The notes under the pieces were generated by a model. The model ran no database searches, was not told the DNA's origin, and saw nothing but the letters and a program-made list of their open reading frames with translations. From JAEUIT01 sp044220875 (lineage in GTDB: Bacteria; Planctomycetota; Phycisphaerae; Phycisphaerales; SM1A02), in the NCBI GenBank assembly GCA_044220875.1, contig JBGAQH010000001.1, positions 248,001 to 312,000 of the forward strand: a stretch of DNA of 64,000 nucleotides, written 5' to 3'. Position numbers and translations under genes: made by a program. Below are positions 52,591 to 61,398 of this stretch, piece after piece; the first letter of the stretch is position 1; each line of letters opens with the position of its first letter.

Positions 52591-53583
52591 GTGGCATTGG
52601 AAGAAGTGCACCAATCGACGGCGGAGACCAACGCGGTGGATTCGACGACCAACAGCAACGACCGACTTCCGAGACTGCTCGCCATCGACGATTCGGAGCT
52701 GATCCACAAGATCCTCCGCGTGCGTCTCCAGCACGAGCAGCTCGAGGTGCATTCGGCGCTCAGCGGCGCGGAGGGCATTCGGCTCGCCAAGGAGCTGCGT
52801 CCGGAGGTGATCCTGCTCGACATCGAGCTCGGCGATCTCACCGGATTCGAGGTGCTCCAGCAGCTCAAGGCCGACCCCGAGACGCGCGACATCGCCGTCA
52901 TGCTCATCTCGGCGTTCAGCGAATCGATCGATCGCGTTCGGGGCCTGGACCTCGGAGCCGTCGACTTCATCACCAAGCCGTTTGAGGTGATCGAGCTGAC
53001 CGCCCGCGTCCGCTCGATTCTTCGCCTGCAGAGCGCCATGCACATGCTCGCGGTGAAGGCCCAGATCGACGGGCTCACCGGTCTCTGGAACCGCAAGTAC
53101 TTCGACGCCCGCCTCGAGAGCGAGTTCTCCGAGGGGTTGCGTCATGGGCGTCCGCTCTCGCTGATCATGAGCGACATCGACAAGTTCAAGTCGCTCAACG
53201 ACGGCTACGGCCATCCGTTCGGCGACCTTGTCCTCGAGCGATTCGCGAGGATTCTCTCGAGCGGCCGCACCTCCGACGTCGCCTGTCGATACGGCGGCGA
53301 GGAGTTCGGGATCATCCTTCCCAGCACGACCCTGTCCGAGGCCGCCGAGGTGGCCGAGCGCCTCCGCGAGCGCCTCGCGAGCGAGCGATGGCCGCGCCAC
53401 GAAGACCTGCGCATCACGGCGAGCTTCGGCGTCGCGGACATCAGCTGCATTCCGCCGAACACGCTCCCCAGCTTCATGGTTGAGGCAGCCGACAAGGCGA
53501 TGTACGCCGCCAAGCACGGCGGTCGCAACCGGGTTGAGACGGCGGCATCCGTGCTGCAGCAGCCGCTCCGCAAGTCCGCCTGA
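52591..53583 (+). CDS. Response regulator with diguanylate cyclase (REC-GGDEF)
   Basis: The 330-residue product has a receiver domain (about 28-145) with Asp33/34, phospho-acceptor Asp77 and Lys129, then a GGDEF domain (about 155-320). The active site is GGEEF (235-239) in RYGGEEF, so it should make c-di-GMP. The product-inhibition I-site RTSD (226-229; RxxD) lies five residues before GGEEF. GTG 52591 follows the Hpt stop directly. Phosphorylation through the Hpt/hybrid kinase pair probably controls activity. Confidence 0.94.
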   Translation: MALEEVHQSTAETNAVDSTTNSNDRLPRLLAIDDSELIHKILRVRLQHEQLEVHSALSGAEGIRLAKELRPEVILLDIELGDLTGFEVLQQLKADPETRDIAVMLISAFSESIDRVRGLDLGAVDFITKPFEVIELTARVRSILRLQSAMHMLAVKAQIDGLTGLWNRKYFDARLESEFSEGLRHGRPLSLIMSDIDKFKSLNDGYGHPFGDLVLERFARILSSGRTSDVACRYGGEEFGIILPSTTLSEAAEVAERLRERLASERWPRHEDLRITASFGVADISCIPPNTLPSFMVEAADKAMYAAKHGGRNRVETAASVLQQPLRKSA

Positions 53584-53757
53584 CCGTTGCCGTCCGGTCC
53601 CGGGACGCGATCATCCGATGCGGGCCGATGCTCCGGGTTTGCGCGATTCCGAACTTCGCTTTGGCCGATGAACCGGTCGGCAGGTTGTCGCGCGCACGGA
53701 CGCGTGCGACGCCGCCTTCCCGGGCCACCGCGCATGCGACAGGACCGACCCCCACCC

Positions 53758-55674
53758 ATGCGACCGGAGCGACATCGCCGTCGCCCCTGGATCCCCTTCG
53801 CCCTTGTGGTTCAGGCGTTGGTGCTGCTCGCGGTTTCCGCGCGGGCGGATTCGATCGCGTCGATCGTGCTCGTGGCGGGCGGCGCGGTGTCCCTGCTCGC
53901 CGCGACGGCGCTTCTCTGGCCGACGACGCGAGCCGAGGACATCGGCCGTGACGAGCGGACCAGAATCCTGCACCAGATCGCCTCCGGCGAATCGCTGCTT
54001 GCGGTGCTCGAGGCCATTGCGGCCTGCGTCCATCGCGCGACCGGCTGCCCCTCCGCCGTCATGCTGCTGGAGGGCGACTCGGGACGTCTCGCCACGCTTG
54101 CGACCTCCGGCATCGACGCTCAGGATGCGGGCCGCATCGGCGGCGATCGAACGGGCATCGGCTGCTGCGGCATCGCCGTCGCCCGCGGCTCCTGCGAACT
54201 CGCGTCGGAGCTCGGCGGCACGTTCCATGCGTGCCTGGCGGTTGCCGTCGTTGACAGCGGCGGTCGCCCCGTCGGCACGGTGTCGCTCTATCGCCACCGC
54301 ATCGGGACCTTCGATTCGGCGGGCAGGGAACTCCTCAGGCATGCCGCGGACCTCGTGTCCGTCGCGATGTCCCGCACCAGCGCCGACGCCGCGGTGCAAT
54401 CGCTTGTCGAGGATCTCGAGGAGCGCAACGCCGAGCTCGAGCGGGCCCGCGTCGACGCCCAGCAGGCACAGGCGAAGGCCGAAGCCGCGGCGCAGGTGAA
54501 GAGCGAGTTCCTCGCCAACATGAGCCACGAGCTGCGAACTCCGATGACGGCGATCCTGGGCTTCGCGGACGTGCTTGCCCAGGGAACCGCCGGCGAGGAG
54601 GAGCGCCGCGAGCACCTGACGACCATTCGACGCTCGGGCGAGCACCTGTTGGCCCTGATCAACGACATCCTCGACCTGTCGAAGATCGAGGCGGGACAGA
54701 TGACGGTCGAGCGAACCGACATGTCACCATTGCAGATCATGTGCGATTCGATCGGCATGCTCCGCGAGCGGGCCCGCGCGAAGGGCGTCTCGCTGGTCAC
54801 GCGCTGCGATGGCGCCGTCCCCGTGCGGATCTCGTCCGACCCGACGCGGCTGCGGCAGATCCTGATCAACCTCATCGGGAACGCTGTGAAATTCACCGAC
54901 CGCGGCGAGGTCATCGTGCGGGTTGCGATGTTCACCGCCTGCGACGCCGATCGGCCCAAGCTCATGTTCGAGGTCTCCGACTCCGGCATCGGCATGTCGC
55001 CCGAGGTGCTTCCGCGCCTCTTCAAGCCCTTCTCGCAGGCTGACGGCTCGATGACGCGGAAGTACGGCGGAACCGGGCTCGGACTCGCCATCTGTCGCCA
55101 TCTGAGCGAGATGTTGGGCGGCGAAATCGACGTCGAGAGCGAACTTGGCCGGGGAAGCACATTCCGCGTCACCGTGGACACCGGCTCGCTCGACGGCGTG
55201 CCGATGGTTGCCGGGCTGGATGCCATCGCCGGCCGCCAGTCGGCCGAGCCGAGGGAGAGCACGAAGATCACCGGCAGGATTCTGGTGGCCGACGACAGCC
55301 TCGACAACCAGCGTCTGCTGAGCTTCCACCTTCGCCGGGCCGGTGCCGACGTCGAGCTGGTCGCGAACGGACGCGAGGCCGTGCGTCGCGCGCTCGAATC
55401 GCTCAACGAGCGTCGTGGCCCATTCGATCTCATCCTCATGGACATGCAGATGCCGGAGCTCGACGGCTACCAGGCGACGGCCGCACTGCGGGCCCGCGGA
55501 TGGAATCGCCCGATCGTCGCCCTGACCGCCCATGCCGCGCCGGACGAGCGCGACCGCTGCATCGCCGCGGGTTGTGACGACTTTGCGGCGAAGCCGATCG
55601 GACGGGACTCGCTCCTCGAGGGCTGCACGAACTGGCTTGCGCGATCCGCCGAGAGTCGGCGCGCCGCGGCGTGA
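53758..55674 (+). CDS. Hybrid sensor histidine kinase (2 TM, GAF, HisKA, HATPase, REC)
   Basis: From ATG 53758 the product is 638 residues: two transmembrane helices (about 10-30 and 35-53), a GAF-like domain (about 70-220), a coiled coil (about 220-245), HisKA with His257 in ANMSHELRTPM, HATPase_c (about 365-480: LINLIGNAVKF, SDSGIGMSPE, GGTGLGLAICRHL), and a receiver (about 505-630) with phospho-acceptor Asp562 in LILMDMQMPELDG. It should autophosphorylate and pass phosphate through its REC to the Hpt at 52219. The frame is open upstream to 53587, but earlier residues are shadow-like. Confidence 0.91.
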   Translation: MRPERHRRRPWIPFALVVQALVLLAVSARADSIASIVLVAGGAVSLLAATALLWPTTRAEDIGRDERTRILHQIASGESLLAVLEAIAACVHRATGCPSAVMLLEGDSGRLATLATSGIDAQDAGRIGGDRTGIGCCGIAVARGSCELASELGGTFHACLAVAVVDSGGRPVGTVSLYRHRIGTFDSAGRELLRHAADLVSVAMSRTSADAAVQSLVEDLEERNAELERARVDAQQAQAKAEAAAQVKSEFLANMSHELRTPMTAILGFADVLAQGTAGEEERREHLTTIRRSGEHLLALINDILDLSKIEAGQMTVERTDMSPLQIMCDSIGMLRERARAKGVSLVTRCDGAVPVRISSDPTRLRQILINLIGNAVKFTDRGEVIVRVAMFTACDADRPKLMFEVSDSGIGMSPEVLPRLFKPFSQADGSMTRKYGGTGLGLAICRHLSEMLGGEIDVESELGRGSTFRVTVDTGSLDGVPMVAGLDAIAGRQSAEPRESTKITGRILVADDSLDNQRLLSFHLRRAGADVELVANGREAVRRALESLNERRGPFDLILMDMQMPELDGYQATAALRARGWNRPIVALTAHAAPDERDRCIAAGCDDFAAKPIGRDSLLEGCTNWLARSAESRRAAA

Positions 55675-55683
55675 CGGAGGCGG

Positions 55684-55689
55684 TAGTCT
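55684..55689 (+). promoter_or_regulatory. Start-proximal -10-like hexamer TAGTCT (recO)
   Basis: TAGTCT ends 6 nt before the recO GTG start. Confidence 0.4.
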
Positions 55690-55695
55690 GCTCGC

Positions 55696-56463
55696 GTGCC
55701 GCACCTGAGCGACGAGGCGATCTGCATTCGACACTGGGACTACTCGGAGACGAGCCAGACGGTGAGCCTGTTCTCGCGCGGCCACGGCGTCTTTCGCGGG
55801 CTCGCGAAGGGCGCGAAGCGTGCCGGAGGTCGCTTCTCGGGCGGGATCGACCTGATGACCCGAGGCCAGGTCGTCGCGATCGTGAAGGCCGGACGGGAGC
55901 TTTCGACGCTCACCGACTGGACTCTCATCGGGACCTTCCGCTCGCTGCGCACGAACCTCGACGCGAATCGGGCCGGCTATTACATGATCGACCTCGTGCA
56001 GCGATTCATCGGCGACGCCGATCCGCATCCGAGGCTCTACGACGGTCTCATTGCCTGTCTGGAGCGCATTGACGCCGGCGAGGAGTGCGCTCCCTGGGTA
56101 CTGCTCTTTCAGTGGCTGGCGCTCGATGAGGGCGGATATCGGCCTACGCTCGAACCCAGCGCCGAAGAGGGCCAGACGGTGCACTTCTCGGCCGAGGCCG
56201 GGGGCATCTCGACCACGGGATGGAAGGTCCGAAAGGGGACGCTTGACCTGCTTCGCGGCATTGCGCGATGTGCCGACCGATGGACCGGTGGTGACGCCGC
56301 GCAGGGAAGCGAGGCGACGACGTTGGCAGACGTCGTCGGTTCCGTTGCCAAGGATGCGTCGCCCGATGCGATCGGTCGGGCCAATCGGCTGCTTGCGGCC
56401 TATATCCGGCATGTCATGGGCGGTTTTCCCGAAACGATGCGGGCCCTTTTTCCCGATCCATGA
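55696..56463 (+). CDS. recO: DNA repair protein RecO
   Basis: The 255-residue product starts with the RecO OB-fold (AICIRHWDYSETSQTVSLFSR, FRGLAKGAKR, then FSGGIDLMTRGQVVAIV) and continues with the helical domain. RecO helps load RecA onto gaps with RecR/RecF. The C-terminal zinc-finger cysteines of many RecO proteins are missing: after GYRPTLEP comes SAEEGQTVHF. Start is GTG 55696, 21 nt after the hybrid kinase stop. Confidence 0.88.
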   Translation: MPHLSDEAICIRHWDYSETSQTVSLFSRGHGVFRGLAKGAKRAGGRFSGGIDLMTRGQVVAIVKAGRELSTLTDWTLIGTFRSLRTNLDANRAGYYMIDLVQRFIGDADPHPRLYDGLIACLERIDAGEECAPWVLLFQWLALDEGGYRPTLEPSAEEGQTVHFSAEAGGISTTGWKVRKGTLDLLRGIARCADRWTGGDAAQGSEATTLADVVGSVAKDASPDAIGRANRLLAAYIRHVMGGFPETMRALFPDP

Positions 56464-56637
56464 CGATCGCGACATGGCGATCCGCTCCGGAACGCGCGTG
56501 ATCGAGGCCCGCCCCGTTGCACGATTCCGGGAATCCGATAGCCCTCCTCAATCGGCGGAATCGAACCGTCGATGAGTTCCGCGAGGCGTCGCAGCGGTCG
56601 ACGTCCGGCCGAGCCGATCCGGTCTGCGGGGATAGTC

Positions 56638-58152
56638 ATGAATAACGCGGCACTCGAGCGAGTTTTCGCCTGTCCGAACCTGCCGACGCTGCCAGCGGTG
56701 GCGATGAAGGTTCTGGAACTCACCAACAAGCCCGACGTCCAGCTCAAGGAAGTCGCCAGCGTCATTGAGAATGACCAGGCGATCTCCACCAAGGTGCTGA
56801 GGACCATCAACAGCTCCTTCTACGGGCTGTCGCGGCGCTGCGGCTCGATCCAGCAGGCGCTGGCGCTTCTGGGCCTCCAGACCGTCAAGGGACTCGTGCT
56901 CGGATTCTCGTTGGCCCGTTCGCTCGACGGCGGCGGGGAGCGCGAGGTGTCCTTCGACTTCCTCACCTATTGGCGCCGCTGCATGTACTGCGCCGCCGCC
57001 GCCCGACACATTGCGATCGTCACGCGGCGATGCGATCCGGACGAGGCGTTCGTGGCCGCGCTGGTGCAGGACATCGGCATGGTCGCCATGTGGCGGGCGT
57101 TCGGCGACCGCTATCTGCAGACCGTCGACTCCGCGGGCAAGGACCACCGCCGTCTCGTCAGCCTCGAACGGAAGGCCCTCGAACTTGACCACGCAACGGT
57201 CGCCGGGGAGATGACGCTGCGTTGGCGATTCCCCACCGAAATCGTCGAGGCGGTCCGTTGCCATCACGGCAGCCAGAGCTCGTCCTCCGATTCGATGCAG
57301 CTTTCCCGCACCATCGAGCTCGCGGGCCTCGCCGCCACGATCATTCTCGGCGAGTCGAACAAGCCCGACGAGGCGATCGCGAACTTCCGTTCCAGCGCGA
57401 ACGAGTGGTTCGACATCAAGAACAACATGCCGCTGTCGCTGCTGCAGATCTTCAGCGACAAGGCCCAGGAACTCGCCCGCATGTTCGGGCTCAACGTCGG
57501 CGAGACGCCCGACGTCGAGAAGATCCTCGCGGAGGCGGAGCGGATCCGCACCGAGCAGTCGCTTCCGGCGATGAACGTCGACGACCTTCTCGCCGGTGAG
57601 GCGAAGGAGGCGAGCGACACCGTCACCGGCCTGCCCGACAAGACCGTCTTCATTCGGGACATCGACGCCGCCTTCGCCCGACTTTCCGAGTCGGCGACGG
57701 GTGCGGGCATCGGCGTGATCATCGCCCTTCTCGACGACGCCAAGAACCTGAACGTCCAGGTGTCCCCGGCGGCCGGCGATGCGGCGCTGAAGCACGTGGC
57801 CGACGCGATGGTCGATGCCGTCGGCCGATTCGGCCGCGCGTACCGATTCGTCGGCGCGGGCGTCGTGGCGCTCATTCCGAAGTCCGATCTCGAACAGCTC
57901 TGCCGCGTCGCCGAGACCGCCCGCAAGCTGGTCGCCGAGACCGTCGCGCGGGTCGAGCACCACACGACGCACCTCACCGCAAGCTGCGGCGTGGCGATCT
58001 GCGAGGGCGACGCGACCGTGCGAGCGGCCTCTGGCATCACTACCCGCGATCAGCTCCTCAAGGCCGCGCTCATCGCCGCATCCATGGCCCAGCAGACGAA
58101 GAACAAGGTCGTTCTCTACCGCAAGGACACCGCGCGGGCCAACGCGGCCTGA
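56638..58152 (+). CDS. HDOD-domain signalling protein with degenerate GGDEF-like C-terminus
   Basis: From ATG 56638 the 504-residue product has an N-terminal HDOD domain (about 8-215: LPTLPAVAMKVLELTN, SVIENDQAISTKVLRTINSSFYG, ALVQDIGM, VRCHHG). HDOD domains are HD-like but lack phosphohydrolase activity and serve in signalling. The C-terminal part (about 325-495) has the order of a GGDEF domain (TGLPDKTVFIRDID, LLDDAKNLN, then FVGAGVVALIP where RYGGEEF should be), with the catalytic motif lost; TASCGVAICEG matches the usual post-GGDEF strand. It may sense GTP or c-di-GMP. The frame is open upstream to 56572. Confidence 0.83.
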   Translation: MNNAALERVFACPNLPTLPAVAMKVLELTNKPDVQLKEVASVIENDQAISTKVLRTINSSFYGLSRRCGSIQQALALLGLQTVKGLVLGFSLARSLDGGGEREVSFDFLTYWRRCMYCAAAARHIAIVTRRCDPDEAFVAALVQDIGMVAMWRAFGDRYLQTVDSAGKDHRRLVSLERKALELDHATVAGEMTLRWRFPTEIVEAVRCHHGSQSSSSDSMQLSRTIELAGLAATIILGESNKPDEAIANFRSSANEWFDIKNNMPLSLLQIFSDKAQELARMFGLNVGETPDVEKILAEAERIRTEQSLPAMNVDDLLAGEAKEASDTVTGLPDKTVFIRDIDAAFARLSESATGAGIGVIIALLDDAKNLNVQVSPAAGDAALKHVADAMVDAVGRFGRAYRFVGAGVVALIPKSDLEQLCRVAETARKLVAETVARVEHHTTHLTASCGVAICEGDATVRAASGITTRDQLLKAALIAASMAQQTKNKVVLYRKDTARANAA

Positions 58153-58161
58153 TCGCGATCG

Positions 58162-59382
58162 TCACTCGGGCTTGAGTCGGGCGACCATGCGCGGCTTGAG
58201 CGGCCAGCGCTCGATGTACTTTCGCAGGCGCTCGACGGTGATCGCGTCGATGCGGGCCAGCTCCTCCTCAAGCGGGCAGTACTCGCCCTGGTAGGCGAAG
58301 ATCGTGCCGAGCCGGTTCATGCGCCCCGAGGGTCGCTCGCCGGCGAGCGTTACGCTGGTGGCGATCTTGCTGCGGGCCCGCAGGAGATCGTCGTCGGTGA
58401 GGCCGTCGAGGACGTGGTCGAGCTCCTTGCGGCAGATGGACTCGACCTCCGCGGCGTCCTTCGGATCGCAGACCGCCGAGACGATGAACTCGCCGACGCC
58501 GTCGCGGCCGTCGTATTGGGCGCTGGCCTCCTCCGCGAGCCCGGTCTCGATGAGCGCCCAGTGGAAGCGCGAGCCGTCCGCGTCGCCGAGCAGATGGGCG
58601 AGCAGCGTCGACTCGTAGCGCCACGGATCGTTCACGTGCGGGGCCGGCATGCCCATGATCATGTAGTGGCGCGTCGTGTTCTTGAGGGTCAGGGTCTCGT
58701 CGCGGTCGGTCAGGTTCCATGCCGGGAACTGGCGTTCCGGCTTGGTCGCCTGCCAGTGCGAGCAGTGGCCGCGCACCTGTTCGACGAACGCTTCGAAGTC
58801 AACGCGGCCGGAGACGGCGACCGTCGTGTTGTCGGCCGAGTAGCGGTCGTTGAAGTAGGTCGCCATCTCGTCGCGCTCGAGCTTCTGCACCGTCTCGCGC
58901 GTGCCGAGGACGCGATGGGCCAGCGGGTGGTCGCCGTAGAAGAGCTCCATCGCCCGCTCATAGAGGACCCAGAAGGGCTGGTCCTCGTACATCGCGATCT
59001 CCTCGAGGATCACCCCGCGCTCCTCGTTGAAGTCCTCGACCCGCAGCGCCGGGCGAAGGATGTCGGCCAGGATCTCCGTCGCCGAGCCGAGATGCTCGGG
59101 CAGGACGTGGGCGTAGTAGGCGGTCATCTCCGCCGAGGTGTAGGCGTTGTGGGTCGCGCCGATCGCGTCGAAGTCGTTGTTGACCTGCTGGGCGTTCCGC
59201 TTCGCCGTTCCCTTGAACATCATGTGCTCGAGGAAGTGGCTCACCCCCATCAGCCGCGAGGACTCGTCCCGGGCTCCGGTGCGAAAGAAAAACCCGACCG
59301 ACGAGGTATGGGCGGTCGGGTCGACTTCGGCGACGATTTGGAGTCCGTTGTCGAGCTGGGCGCGGTGAAAGGTGACGGGCAT
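58162..59382 (-). CDS. M16-family zinc metallopeptidase (pitrilysin/processing-peptidase type)
   Basis: The 406-residue product has the inverted zinc motif HFLEH (49-53, HxxEH) and a downstream acidic motif ERGVILEEIAMYEDQP providing the third zinc ligand. At this length it carries the active and inactive halves of one M16 unit. Such enzymes degrade or process peptides, either in the cytosol or periplasm; no signal peptide is obvious. TACCAT lies 9 nt before the ATG. It converges with the HDOD gene (9 nt between). Confidence 0.93.
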   Translation of the reverse strand: MPVTFHRAQLDNGLQIVAEVDPTAHTSSVGFFFRTGARDESSRLMGVSHFLEHMMFKGTAKRNAQQVNNDFDAIGATHNAYTSAEMTAYYAHVLPEHLGSATEILADILRPALRVEDFNEERGVILEEIAMYEDQPFWVLYERAMELFYGDHPLAHRVLGTRETVQKLERDEMATYFNDRYSADNTTVAVSGRVDFEAFVEQVRGHCSHWQATKPERQFPAWNLTDRDETLTLKNTTRHYMIMGMPAPHVNDPWRYESTLLAHLLGDADGSRFHWALIETGLAEEASAQYDGRDGVGEFIVSAVCDPKDAAEVESICRKELDHVLDGLTDDDLLRARSKIATSVTLAGERPSGRMNRLGTIFAYQGEYCPLEEELARIDAITVERLRKYIERWPLKPRMVARLKPE

Positions 59383-59391
59383 GGGTGCGAC

Positions 59392-59397
59392 ATGGTA
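59392..59397 (-). promoter_or_regulatory. Start-proximal -10-like hexamer TACCAT (M16 peptidase)
   Basis: TACCAT on the minus strand ends 9 nt before the ATG at 59382. Confidence 0.45.
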
Positions 59398-59421
59398 CGG
59401 GGAGGTCGCCCTCCCGTACCG

Positions 59422-60171
59422 TCAGCCGCAGTTGCCCCACGCGCCGAGGAGCACCGAAAGGTCCGCCGCGTTCACGATTCCGTCGGTGTTGAGGTCGGCG
59501 GCGCCGGTCGAGCCCCAGGCGCCGAGCAGCAGCGAGAGGTCGGCCGCATCCACCTTAGCGTCGTTGTTGATGTCCCCGACGCAGGGCAGCGGGTCGGCGA
59601 CGAGGGAGAAGGCGACGTCACCGGAGATGAGGAAGAACATCGCAGCGCCTTCCGAGAACTTGAAGTGGGTGTTGTTCCCGCCGCTGCCAGCTTGGAGCGA
59701 CCAGAACGGGAAACCGTTCTGCCATGCGAGGATCTCGACCCAGTACTTCGTCCCGCCGGTCGCGTTGAAGGGGACCGGAAGGGTCACGCCATAGTCATAG
59801 ACCGAAAGGCCACCAGCCGAGCCCGCCGGCGTCTCGCCGGCATTGCCGACGAAGATGTAGTGAACAAGCGGTCCCGCGCCGATGTTGGGCTGGCTACCCC
59901 CGCCGATCGAACCGTAGATCGCGATTTCAAACTGGGTGATCGGCGCGCCGACGATGTTGTAGCCGCCGCGCCAGTGAATCTCCTTGATCGCCCGCGTTGT
60001 CGTGAGCGTGAAGTTGTCCCAGACGTACTCGTCGTAATCGCTGCCGTTTTCGCCCCAGCGACCTGACTGATAGAAGGGTCCCGTCGCTATGGGTGGCTGC
60101 TGAAAGATGATCTCAGCGGATGCCGAAGCGGAGAACGCGAGGGCGAGGACGCAGGAGGAGGCGATGCGCAT
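59422..60171 (-). CDS. Secreted protein with C-terminal dockerin-like repeats (GC-type dockerin anchor)
   Basis: From ATG 60171 the product is 249 residues: a signal peptide (about 1-20), a beta-rich domain (about 20-195, with WDNFTLTTTRAIKEIHWRGG) and two C-terminal dockerin-like repeats (GDINNDAKVDAADLSLLLGAWG and a second ADLNTDGIVNAADLSVLLGAWG), each with EF-hand-like Asp/Asn positions. The very end WGNCG is the hallmark of the GC-type dockerin anchors seen in Phycisphaerae, thought to mark exported or surface proteins. GGAG lies about 8 nt before the start. No cohesin gene is in the window. Function of the N-terminal domain unknown. Confidence 0.83.
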   Translation of the reverse strand: MRIASSCVLALAFSASASAEIIFQQPPIATGPFYQSGRWGENGSDYDEYVWDNFTLTTTRAIKEIHWRGGYNIVGAPITQFEIAIYGSIGGGSQPNIGAGPLVHYIFVGNAGETPAGSAGGLSVYDYGVTLPVPFNATGGTKYWVEILAWQNGFPFWSLQAGSGGNNTHFKFSEGAAMFFLISGDVAFSLVADPLPCVGDINNDAKVDAADLSLLLGAWGSTGAADLNTDGIVNAADLSVLLGAWGNCG

Positions 60172-60285
60172 GGAGAACTCCACAAAAACGAGCGCGTGAC
60201 ACGGACGCACGCAAAGGTGCGGGTCCCCGTGGCGCGGATACTCCGAAGCGATCGATTCGCCGCGAGAACCGTTATGGGTCGCCGC

Positions 60286-61344
60286 TCAATCCCCCAACAC
60301 CACGACATCATCGGCGTCGACCGAGAGCGTGGTCTTCTCGCCGGGCGTCGGCACCTCGCGCGGGTTCCCCTCGAGCGCCTTCAGTTCGGCGCCGCCCGTC
60401 GTGCGAAGGCGATGTTGGGCGGATTTGCCGAGGTAAATCGTGCTGATGTACTCGGCGCAGACGGTGTTGGCGCCGCGTCCGCCGATATGCAGGGCTTCGG
60501 GCCGGATCGAGAGCGTGACGGTGCCGCTGCGCTGTGAGGCGACTGAAAGTCCGCGGGCCACGAGCGGGCCGAAGGCGGTGTCGACGATGAGCTCGATGTC
60601 GCGGGCCTCGCGCACCGTTCCCTGAACGAAGTTGGTCTCGCCGAGGAAGTCGGCGACGAATCGGGTGTGCGGCCGACGGTAAAGGTCGCCCGGCCGGCCG
60701 TGCTGCATCACGTGACCGTCCTTGAGGACGACCATCGCGTCGGCGACGGAGAGCGCCTCTTCCTGGTCGTGGGTCACGTAGACCGCGGTCATGCCGAGAT
60801 CGGTGACGATGCGCCGGATTTCGGTGCGCATCTCCAAGCGCAGCTTCGCGTCGAGGTTCGAGAGGGGCTCGTCCAGCAGCAGGACGCTCGGCTGGAAGAC
60901 GAGAGCCCTGGCGAGCGCGACGCGCTGCTGCTGGCCGCCCGAGAGCTCGGTCGGACGGCGGCCCCCGAGGTGGGCCATCTTCACCATCGCCAGCGCTTCC
61001 TCGACCTTGGTCTTGATCTCGCTCGCGGGCCGCTTGCGGACCTCAAGACCGAACGCGACGTTCTCCGCGACGGTCATGTGCGGCCAGAGGGCGTAGCTCT
61101 GGAAGACCATGCCGGTGTTCCGCTGGTTCGCCGGAAGGCTGCTGACGTCCTTGCCGTCGAAGAGGATCCGCCCCGCGGTCGGCTCGATGAAGCCGGCGAT
61201 CATGCGGAGGAGCGTCGTCTTCCCGCACCCCGACGGTCCCAGGAGGAAGGTCAGCTCGCCCTTCTTCAGCTCAAGGTCGATGTCGGCGACGGCGACCGTC
61301 TCGCCGTAGGCCTTCTTGAGCGTTTCGAGCCGGATCGCCGTCAT
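60286..61344 (-). CDS. ABC transporter ATP-binding protein (PotA/UgpC-like, with TOBE domain)
   Basis: The 352-residue product has Walker A GPSGCGKTT, Q-loop VFQSYALWPHM, signature LSGGQQQRVALARAL, Walker B VLLLDEPLSNLD and the switch His in VTHDQEEAL. The last 110 residues form a TOBE-type regulatory domain. Its family (iron, spermidine/putrescine, or glycerol-phosphate/maltose importers) powers uptake across the inner membrane. No permease or binding protein gene is near. TATCCT lies 10 nt before the ATG. It is divergent from the DUF721 gene, with only 54 bp between starts. Confidence 0.93.
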   Translation of the reverse strand: MTAIRLETLKKAYGETVAVADIDLELKKGELTFLLGPSGCGKTTLLRMIAGFIEPTAGRILFDGKDVSSLPANQRNTGMVFQSYALWPHMTVAENVAFGLEVRKRPASEIKTKVEEALAMVKMAHLGGRRPTELSGGQQQRVALARALVFQPSVLLLDEPLSNLDAKLRLEMRTEIRRIVTDLGMTAVYVTHDQEEALSVADAMVVLKDGHVMQHGRPGDLYRRPHTRFVADFLGETNFVQGTVREARDIELIVDTAFGPLVARGLSVASQRSGTVTLSIRPEALHIGGRGANTVCAEYISTIYLGKSAQHRLRTTGGAELKALEGNPREVPTPGEKTTLSVDADDVVVLGD

Positions 61345-61354
61345 GGGGACGCGA

Positions 61355-61360
61355 AGGATA
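61355..61360 (-). promoter_or_regulatory. Start-proximal -10-like hexamer TATCCT (ABC ATPase)
   Basis: TATCCT on the minus strand ends 10 nt before the ATG at 61344. Confidence 0.45.
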
Positions 61361-61386
61361 CCCGCTCGTGCGGTGGTGGCAGGCGG

Positions 61387-61392
61387 TACGAT
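61387..61392 (+). promoter_or_regulatory. Start-proximal -10-like hexamer TACGAT (DUF721)
   Basis: TACGAT ends 6 nt before the GTG of the DUF721 gene. Confidence 0.45.
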
Positions 61393-61398
61393 CGGGCC

